Source of the DNA: Bacteroidales bacterium | GTDB lineage: Bacteria; Bacteroidota; Bacteroidia; Bacteroidales; UBA932 | Length of the DNA: 6,398 bases | Reading direction: 5' to 3' | Assembly (NCBI GenBank): GCA_016303175.1 | Contig: JAEDMF010000095.1 | Coordinates: 1 to 6,398 of the forward strand | Part shown: positions 1 to 4,815 of the stretch, piece after piece | Layout: each line of letters begins with the position of its first letter | Numbering within the stretch: position 1 is the first letter of the stretch | Notes under the pieces: model-generated | Told to the model about the DNA's origin: nothing | Database searches by the model: none | What the model saw: the letters and a program-made list of their open reading frames with translations, nothing else | Made by a program: the position numbers and the translations under genes

Positions 1-74
1 TGTGACTGATGAGGGAGGAAATATGGACCGAAAAGATTTTCAAAGATGATGCAGATTATTTTTTGAGGATTACT

Positions 75-119
75 AAAAAGGGGACAGCAAGGCTTCACGC
101 CAAATGCCCTCCCCTTTTT
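75..119. terminator. Probable bidirectional intrinsic terminator after rpsO
   Basis: Positions 75-84 and 110-119 form a perfect 10-bp inverted repeat (AAAAAGGGGA / TCCCCTTTTT). The loop holds further nested pairs: GCA 87-89 with TGC 105-107, and GGC 91-93 with GCC 99-101. The G/C core is flanked by an A-run on one side and a T-run on the other, so RNA from either strand would end in a hairpin followed by U residues. It starts 9 bases past the rpsO stop on the minus strand, as expected for its terminator. The symmetry suggests it also stops a plus-strand transcript arriving from the left. One plus frame is open from the window edge to a stop at 47-49, but that is too short to call a gene. Confidence 0.8.
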
Positions 120-128
120 GTATTCCGT

Positions 129-404
129 TTATCGACGGAGACCAAGCTCCTTAACGATATTTCTGTATCTCTCGATGTCGGTCTCCCTGAGGTAATCAAG
201 AACTGAACGACGTTTACCTACGAGCTTCAGAAGTGCGCGGCGTGTGCCGTGATCCTTCTTGTTGGATTTAAGGTGCTCGGTAAGGTGAGCGATACGGTAG
301 GAAAATAAAGCAACTTGACTCTCTGGAGAGCCGGTGTCTGTATTAGACTTCCCGTACTTCGCAAAAATCTCTTGCTTTTTCTCGGCGTTGAGATACTCTG
401 CCAT
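129..404 (-). CDS. rpsO: 30S ribosomal protein S15
   Basis: Encodes the small-subunit protein that binds the central domain of 16S rRNA early in 30S assembly (known role of the family). The 91-residue product matches the usual S15 length of about 89. The hallmark blocks are visible: TDTGSPESQVALFSYRI at residues 22-38, the HL..NKKDHGTRRALLKLV block at about 44-62, then KRRSVLDYL at 64-72 and a basic C-terminus ending GLRR. The start ATG at 402-404 gives the canonical N-terminus; no Shine-Dalgarno sequence precedes it, which is normal for Bacteroidota. It has its own promoter (470-499) and lies 129 bases downstream of yidC, with a terminator-like hairpin between them, so it is probably a separate transcription unit. 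S15 represses its own mRNA in several bacteria, and the leader hairpin here could serve that purpose, but this is inference. Confidence 0.98.
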   Translation of the reverse strand: MAEYLNAEKKQEIFAKYGKSNTDTGSPESQVALFSYRIAHLTEHLKSNKKDHGTRRALLKLVGKRRSVLDYLRETDIERYRNIVKELGLRR

Positions 405-430
405 AATGCAAAAGGTTTTTTGGGGTTAAT

Positions 431-469
431 AAAAAAATACAGTCCTCCCGGGGCCTCCCGAAAGGACTG
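431..469 (-). terminator. Terminator hairpin between yidC and rpsO
   Basis: On the minus strand, 469-457 (CAGUCCUUUCGGG) pairs with 452-440 (CCCGGGAGGACUG) across an AGGC loop. All 13 positions pair, two as U·G wobbles. The stem is followed by UAUUUUUUUAUU, a typical intrinsic terminator tail. On the plus strand the two wobbles become A·C mismatches, so the structure appears built for minus-strand RNA. It lies about 65 bases after the yidC stop and is most simply the terminator of the DUF349-yidC operon. Its 5' base touches the -7 box of the rpsO promoter, so the rpsO transcript would begin inside the 5' arm and form only a shortened hairpin. Confidence 0.8.
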
Positions 470-499
470 CAAAGATAGATAAAATTTTTGTAACTGCAA
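470..499 (-). promoter_or_regulatory. Bacteroidota-type promoter of rpsO
   Basis: The minus strand reads TATCTTTG at 477-470, a full match to the Bacteroidota -7 element TAnnTTTG. A TTG at 499-497 lies 19 bases upstream, the usual spacing to the -33 element. Transcription should begin a few bases downstream, at about 463-466, giving an rpsO leader of roughly 60 bases. The start site is inferred from spacing and not seen directly. Confidence 0.75.
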
Positions 500-533
500 G
501 CAGTGCCGAAGATTATATTCACGCAAAGCGCCC

Positions 534-2393
534 TTATCTTCTTGCAGCGCGCTGCTGGGCCTCAGCCATCTTCTGGGCGGCTTCGAGACGCTGCTGCCAT
601 TTGCTCTTGACAACGGGCTTGCGGCGGTTCTCCTCAATCTGCTTCATCAACTTTTCGGGCTTTACAATCCACTTGCGGATGACGAAGGTCTGAAGCATAG
701 TAATAAGGTTGCTCAACAGATAGTAGTAACTCAGACCGGCAGAGAGACTGTTGCAGATGAAGAACATCATAACAGGCATGATGTACAAGCTCATAAAACG
801 CATCGGGGCCATCTGGGGGTCTGTCGTCTTAGGCATTGTCATCATAGAATAGAAGAACATAGAGACGGCCATCAGTAGAGCAAAGAGGCTGAGGTGGTCC
901 ATACCCAGGATGCTGAAGCCGAAGTCGAGTATGGAATCGTATGCACTGAGGTCATCGGCCCAAAGGAAACGCTGCTGACGGAGCTCGATAGAAGCAGGGA
1001 AGAAGCGGAACATGGCCCATAGCACAGGGAACTGCAGGAGCATGGGCAGACAGCCGCCCGCAGGATTGATGCCTGCCTGCTTGTAGAGAGCCATCGTGGC
1101 CTGCTGTTTCTTCAGGGCCTGAGCCTGGTCGCTCGCAGCCTTGGGATACTTCTCATTAATCTTATCAACCTCGGGCTTGATTGCATTCATCTTGGCCGAA
1201 GACATATAGGATTTGATGGTCAGGGGCGAGATGACAATCTTGATGAGCAAAGTCATCAGCAGAATAATGATGCCGTAGTTGTGAATGAACTTGCCGAGGA
1301 ACTCGAAGCAGGGAATAATCACGTAACGGGTAATCAAACCTATCACGCGCCCGCCTATGGTAATCACCTTATCGTAATGCCTGTCATAGGAGCGAAGTAT
1401 GCGGTAATTGTTCGGACCGAAATAAAAGTCGAAACCGTAGCTGCCGTCAGCACCGTCCATTTCGCTGCGGAGAGCCGCCGTGCAGGTCATCAGATTGCCT
1501 TCGTCATTCTTCTCATCGGCAAACTTTATGGAAAAATCACCCGAGGAGAAACCCTTGCCGGCAGTAAGAAAAGCGCTGAAGAATTGCTGGTTAAAACCGA
1601 ACCACTCGAGCTTCGTATCGTAGCGTTTGCTATCGTTCTTGCCATTTTTGCCGACCAATTCAGGCATATTCTCGTCAGCGCAGAGCACCGACATCTTGGA
1701 ATACTGCTTCTCGTTCTTGTAGCCTTTCTCCAAACGAGGGATTGTGAGCTTCCAGTCCACATCAAACATCGACACATTACGAGGAATAATGGAGGACATA
1801 CCATTGAAACTCAACTCATTGTGCAACATATACGAATCCTCGGGGAGAGTGTAGGCCTGCTCTATATAGGCGCCTCCGTCGAAGTTCAGTCGCATCACAA
1901 CGGAGCTGTCGTTGGCCTGCACCACATCGAAGCAGAAGTCCCTGGTATTGATGGACTCGCCGGCGTAGATGTTGAGGTTGAAATCGCTGGCACCTTCCTT
2001 GACGAGCATCAGAGAATCGGCGCCGTAGGCCTTGAAATCCTTCAAACGTACTGACAGGGGCTGGGCGCCGCGGTTGGTCATTACAATCTCCACCTTGCTG
2101 TTGTTCAGGACAATCTGCTGCTCAACAGCTTCGGAAGCACGGCACAGACCGGCATCCTTGTAGGCAAGGGCAACCGGAGCTCCCTGTACCTTCACATCTG
2201 TTCCGGAAAGATCTTCTCCCTGCATAAGTTTGAGGGAGTCCATCGCCATATTGATGACTTGTTCCCTTGCGAGGGAATCATTATAGGCCTGAACTGCGGC
2301 CTGCTGTTTCTTGAAATTGTTTGACTGGTACCACGAGAAGCCGAAAAGCAGGGCTCCAATGAGGACCAGTCCTATAATCGAATTTTTATCCAT
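534..2393 (-). CDS. yidC: Membrane protein insertase YidC
   Basis: Encodes the YidC/Oxa1/Alb3-type insertase, which inserts and folds inner-membrane proteins alone or with SecYEG (known for the family). The 619-residue product has the Gram-negative layout. There is an N-terminal membrane anchor at residues 5-21 and a large periplasmic domain at about 25-345. The conserved insertase core follows, with membrane segments near 371-391, 450-468, 498-518, 534-550 and 552-572. The tail from about 577 is very basic and probably contacts ribosomes. The family motif ALYKQAGINPAGGCLP lies at 435-450. At the groove position where E. coli has Arg366, this protein has Lys385 (motif TLLIKIVISPLT). ATG at 2391-2393 gives a start directly before the anchor. 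The gene is 24 bases downstream of the DUF349 gene, with no promoter or terminator visible between them, so they are probably cotranscribed. Confidence 0.97.
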   Translation of the reverse strand: MDKNSIIGLVLIGALLFGFSWYQSNNFKKQQAAVQAYNDSLAREQVINMAMDSLKLMQGEDLSGTDVKVQGAPVALAYKDAGLCRASEAVEQQIVLNNSKVEIVMTNRGAQPLSVRLKDFKAYGADSLMLVKEGASDFNLNIYAGESINTRDFCFDVVQANDSSVVMRLNFDGGAYIEQAYTLPEDSYMLHNELSFNGMSSIIPRNVSMFDVDWKLTIPRLEKGYKNEKQYSKMSVLCADENMPELVGKNGKNDSKRYDTKLEWFGFNQQFFSAFLTAGKGFSSGDFSIKFADEKNDEGNLMTCTAALRSEMDGADGSYGFDFYFGPNNYRILRSYDRHYDKVITIGGRVIGLITRYVIIPCFEFLGKFIHNYGIIILLMTLLIKIVISPLTIKSYMSSAKMNAIKPEVDKINEKYPKAASDQAQALKKQQATMALYKQAGINPAGGCLPMLLQFPVLWAMFRFFPASIELRQQRFLWADDLSAYDSILDFGFSILGMDHLSLFALLMAVSMFFYSMMTMPKTTDPQMAPMRFMSLYIMPVMMFFICNSLSAGLSYYYLLSNLITMLQTFVIRKWIVKPEKLMKQIEENRRKPVVKSKWQQRLEAAQKMAEAQQRAARR

Positions 2394-2417
2394 CAGACAA
2401 TTCGGGTAAATATCTTC

Positions 2418-4013
2418 CTATTCGTTGCCGTGAGCCTCGTTGTCGTGAGCCTCGTTGTCGCGTGCCTCCAAGGCGGCAATTTTTTCCCTCAGGGCCGCAA
2501 GTTCCTCCTTGGCAGCATCAATGCTCTTGCGCATAGTCTCAACAAGGGCATTGCCGGCCGCTCCGGCAAAGAACAGAATATTGTTTTCCTTAGTGGCAAG
2601 CTCCTGCTCTAGGGCGCGATACTTGGCCACAAGACGGTCCTTCTCGGACTCAGCCTTGCGCATAGGCTTGGCAAAACGGCTCCTGACCTCCTTCATGGCC
2701 TTTTCCTTGGCCTCGAAGAATTCGTCGCAGGCAGCACGGAAACGCTTCCACACGGCATCGGACTTCTTGCGGGGTACACTGCCTATCTCCTTCCACTTGC
2801 GTTGAAGGTCTATAAACTGGTCCGTAGCCTTCTTCCATTCAGTGGATGCCTTAAGTTGTTCAGCAAGCTCGCAAAGTTCGATTTTCTTGCGCAGGTTTTC
2901 TTCAAGTTCCTCCTTCACACCACCATAGAATTCTCTCTTGCGGGCATAGAACTTGTCGCAGGCGGCACGGAAACGATCGTAAATCTTCTGGTTGTCCTTC
3001 TTGGTGGCAAAACCAATTTTGCGCCACTGGGCTTGTATATCTTCGATTTCCTTGCTGAGGCTGTTCCATTCCCGGGAGTCGGACACCTCTGCGTCGGCAA
3101 TGGCTTCTACCTTGGCACAAAGGGCCTCCTTGGCTTCCAAGTTGGCTCGCTGGCTCTGTTTCAGTTCCTCGAAATATGCCTGATGCTTCTTGTTGACCAC
3201 TGCGGTAGCAGCCTTGAAACGCTCCCAAATCTCCTCGCGGTACTGCTTTGCAACCGGTCCGAGGTCCTTCCAACTATCGTGCAATCTCTGCAACTCGTTG
3301 AACGCATCCACAACCTTCTCGTTTTCCGCCAGCTTCTCGGCAGCCTCACAGAGAGCCGTCTTGAGTTCGAGGTTCTTCTTGAAATCGAGGTCACGAAGCT
3401 CACGATTGATGCTCAATTTGTCATAAAATTGCTCAACATAGAGCTGGTAGGTATTGTTCAAATCCCTGAAATTCTGCACGGGCACGGGGCCGATTTCACG
3501 CCAGCGGGTCTGAATGGCCCTGAAAGCCGGCATTGTGGCGGCGATATCCTCATCCTTCTCCAGAAGCTCCTTGAGTTCATCCACGACAGCGAGCTTGGCC
3601 TTGAGGTTGGCCTCTTTCTCGGCCTCTACCTGCCTGTTGTAGTCCGCACGCTCTTTTTTATAGGAAGCATACAGGGCTTTGAAATTCTCCTCCACGCTGT
3701 TCAAACTGTCAAGCGCGCTCTCCTCCACCTTCTCCTTCTCCTTGAGCAGCACCTTATAGAATGCCGATTTGATAGCCTCTCCTTCTTTTGCTCTCTGGAG
3801 TCTGTCCGCGCTGGCAGCAAACTCGCAGAACAACTGCGAAAGCTCCAGAAGGGACTTTCCGGAGTAATCAGGAACAACGGGAGCCGTTTCCTGAGTGGCA
3901 GGAGCTGCTTCCTGAAGAGCGGGAGCCGTTTCCTGAGTGGCGGGAGCTGCTTCCTGAACAGCGGGAGCCGTTTCCTGCTGAGGCTGGACCTCGGCGATTT
4001 TATTTTCTTCCAT
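2418..4013 (-). CDS. DUF349 repeat protein, function unknown
   Basis: The 531-residue, highly charged, largely helical product has four DUF349-like repeats. Each centres on a W.(E/D/K)(I/L)G pattern followed by an aromatic/basic helix of the WxRF(R/K)AA type. The central tryptophans are W171, W248, W330 and W407, spaced 77, 82 and 77 residues apart. Repeats 3 and 4 share the RFRAACD(K/E)F segment (348-355 and 425-432). Residues 1-48 are a Pro/Ala/Gln/Glu-rich, probably disordered extension made of five 7-residue units. The C-terminus, about 453-516, is likely coiled coil and ends in a short repeat of the AHDNE type. There is no signal peptide or membrane segment, so it is probably cytoplasmic. 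DUF349 has no established biochemical role that I know of. It precedes yidC by 24 bases and has its own -7 box upstream, so it likely heads a two-gene operon. The start ATG at 4011-4013 is supported by the promoter position. Confidence 0.92.
   Translation of the reverse strand: MEENKIAEVQPQQETAPAVQEAAPATQETAPALQEAAPATQETAPVVPDYSGKSLLELSQLFCEFAASADRLQRAKEGEAIKSAFYKVLLKEKEKVEESALDSLNSVEENFKALYASYKKERADYNRQVEAEKEANLKAKLAVVDELKELLEKDEDIAATMPAFRAIQTRWREIGPVPVQNFRDLNNTYQLYVEQFYDKLSINRELRDLDFKKNLELKTALCEAAEKLAENEKVVDAFNELQRLHDSWKDLGPVAKQYREEIWERFKAATAVVNKKHQAYFEELKQSQRANLEAKEALCAKVEAIADAEVSDSREWNSLSKEIEDIQAQWRKIGFATKKDNQKIYDRFRAACDKFYARKREFYGGVKEELEENLRKKIELCELAEQLKASTEWKKATDQFIDLQRKWKEIGSVPRKKSDAVWKRFRAACDEFFEAKEKAMKEVRSRFAKPMRKAESEKDRLVAKYRALEQELATKENNILFFAGAAGNALVETMRKSIDAAKEELAALREKIAALEARDNEAHDNEAHGNE
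2422..2466 (-). repeat. Three 15-bp tandem repeats at the 3' end of the DUF349 gene
   Basis: Three adjacent 15-bp units occupy 2422-2436, 2437-2451 and 2452-2466. The first two differ at one base; the third differs a little more. On the minus strand they encode ARDNE, AHDNE and AHGNE immediately before the TAG stop. Because the unit length is a multiple of three, gain or loss of units would only lengthen or shorten the acidic C-terminal tail. Confidence 0.85.
3879..3983 (-). repeat. Five 21-bp tandem repeats in the 5' part of the DUF349 gene
   Basis: Five 21-bp units start at 3879, 3900, 3921, 3942 and 3963; the last is divergent at its end. Units alternate between two types, giving a 42-bp higher-order period: 3879-3899 is identical to 3921-3941, and 3900-3920 differs from 3942-3962 at two bases. 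They encode 7-residue units of the form QETAPA(x) / QEAAPA(x) near residues 11-45. The near identity suggests a recent in-frame duplication by replication slippage. Confidence 0.9.
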
Positions 4014-4063
4014 AATCTATCTACTCAAGTTTCGTAAGTTCATAATTATCTGTTATTAAACTG

Positions 4064-4071
4064 CAAATATA
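4064..4071 (-). promoter_or_regulatory. -7 box of the DUF349-yidC operon promoter
   Basis: The minus strand reads TATATTTG at 4071-4064, matching TAnnTTTG. It lies about 50 bases upstream of the DUF349 start codon. No good TTG sits at the expected -33 position (about 4090-4094), so the call rests on the -7 box and on being in the only non-coding gap upstream of the operon. Confidence 0.6.
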
Positions 4072-4094
4072 CAAAACATTTGCGGAAAAAGTCC

Positions 4095-4102
4095 TATTTT
4101 TG
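4095..4102 (+). promoter_or_regulatory. -7 box of the trmD promoter
   Basis: TATTTTTG matches TAnnTTTG and ends 28 bases before the trmD start codon, giving a short leader of about 20-25 bases. The expected -33 position (about 4073-4075) lacks a TTG. A TTTG is present at 4079-4082, but only 12 bases upstream, which is too close. The upstream half of this promoter overlaps that of the divergent DUF349 promoter. Confidence 0.55.
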
Positions 4103-4130
4103 CACTCCCTGGCAATAAAATAAACCCAAA

Positions 4131-4814
4131 ATGAGAATCGATATTATAACCGTCGTACCGCAGTTGCTTGAAAGCCCCCTCAACCACTCTATAGTTCAAA
4201 GAGCTAAAAACAAAGGCCTGGTGGAAATCGTAATCCACGACCTTCGGGAATACGGGCTTGGACCGCGCAAGAATGTGGACGATTACAGTTACGGCGGAGA
4301 TGCAGGAATGGTAATGATGGTCGAGCCCATATTCAACTGCATCAATGGCTTGCGAAAAGAAAGGGACTACGACGAGGTCATATTTATGACTCCTGATGGA
4401 GAACAGTTGAGCCAGGGAATGGCCAACGAGCTGTCGCTCAAGCAGAACATCATCATCCTATGCGGTCATTACAAAGGTATTGACCACCGCATTCGCGAGC
4501 ACCTTGTCACTAAGGAGATTACCATAGGGGATTATGTGCTCAGCGGGGGTGAAATTCCCGCCGCAGTCGTGGTGGATGCTATAGTAAGACTGCTGCCCGG
4601 GGCTCTGACGGACGAAACCTCGGCTCTTTCGGATTCATTTCAGGACGATTTGCTTTCACCGCCTGTCTATACCCGTCCGGCTTCTTTCAACGGCTGGGAT
4701 GTGCCGGAGGTCTTGCTCTGCGGAGACCCCAAGAAAATCAAGGCCTGGCAGGACGAACAGGCGTTGGAACGCACCGCACGCCTTCGTCCCTCCCTGCTGG
4801 AGAAGAGCAAATGA
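4131..4814 (+). CDS. trmD: tRNA (guanine37-N1)-methyltransferase
   Basis: TrmD uses S-adenosylmethionine to methylate G37 next to the anticodon of tRNAs that read codons beginning with C (plus some others), which prevents +1 frameshifting (known for the family). It is a dimeric SPOUT-fold enzyme with a knotted cofactor site. The 227-residue product shows the family landmarks: DYSYGGDAGMVMM at residues 51-63, the knot segment ILCGHYKGID at 109-118, TIGDYVLSGGE at 131-141, Arg153 in the RLLPG segment, DSF with the probable catalytic Asp168, and YTRP at 180-183. It lacks the longer C-terminal extension of the 255-residue E. coli enzyme. The knot reads CGHYKGID where E. coli has CGRYEGID, a variation I believe is usual in Bacteroidota. 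The gene stands alone, not in the classical rpsP-rimM-trmD-rplS order. It diverges from the DUF349 gene and converges with the sulfatase gene. Confidence 0.97.
   Translation: MRIDIITVVPQLLESPLNHSIVQRAKNKGLVEIVIHDLREYGLGPRKNVDDYSYGGDAGMVMMVEPIFNCINGLRKERDYDEVIFMTPDGEQLSQGMANELSLKQNIIILCGHYKGIDHRIREHLVTKEITIGDYVLSGGEIPAAVVVDAIVRLLPGALTDETSALSDSFQDDLLSPPVYTRPASFNGWDVPEVLLCGDPKKIKAWQDEQALERTARLRPSLLEKSK
4751..4789. other. Strong stem-loop in the 3' end of trmD, downstream of the sulfatase gene
   Basis: GGACGAA (4751-4757) pairs with TTCGTCC (4783-4789), and GGCGT (4760-4764) pairs with ACGCC (4778-4782). This makes a 12-bp stem with one 2-base bulge (4758-4759) and a 13-base loop. It lies 27 bases past the sulfatase stop on the minus strand, and inside the trmD reading frame on the plus strand. 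No U-tract follows directly on either strand, so it is not a standard intrinsic terminator. It may protect the 3' end of the sulfatase mRNA or act in termination. It could also be a chance result of the protein sequence. Confidence 0.4.
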
Positions 4815-4815
4815 C

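Noticed and set aside
2..49. Possible C-terminal end of a plus-strand gene entering from the left
   Set aside because: The frame is open from the edge to TGA at 47-49 and would fit a gene converging on the 75-119 terminator. Fifteen codons with no recognisable content cannot be told from chance.
9..206. 65-codon plus-strand open frame at the left edge
   Set aside because: It runs through the bidirectional terminator and into the 3' end of rpsO on the opposite strand, so it is not plausible as a gene.
1281..2054. 257-codon plus-strand open frame opposite yidC
   Set aside because: Antisense to the conserved yidC frame, with no recognisable motif and no promoter or terminator of its own.
2802..4037. 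411-codon plus-strand open frame opposite the DUF349 gene
   Set aside because: It lies entirely antisense to a gene with clear repeated domains. Its product is a leucine/phenylalanine-rich reflection of Glu/Lys codons with no recognisable domain.
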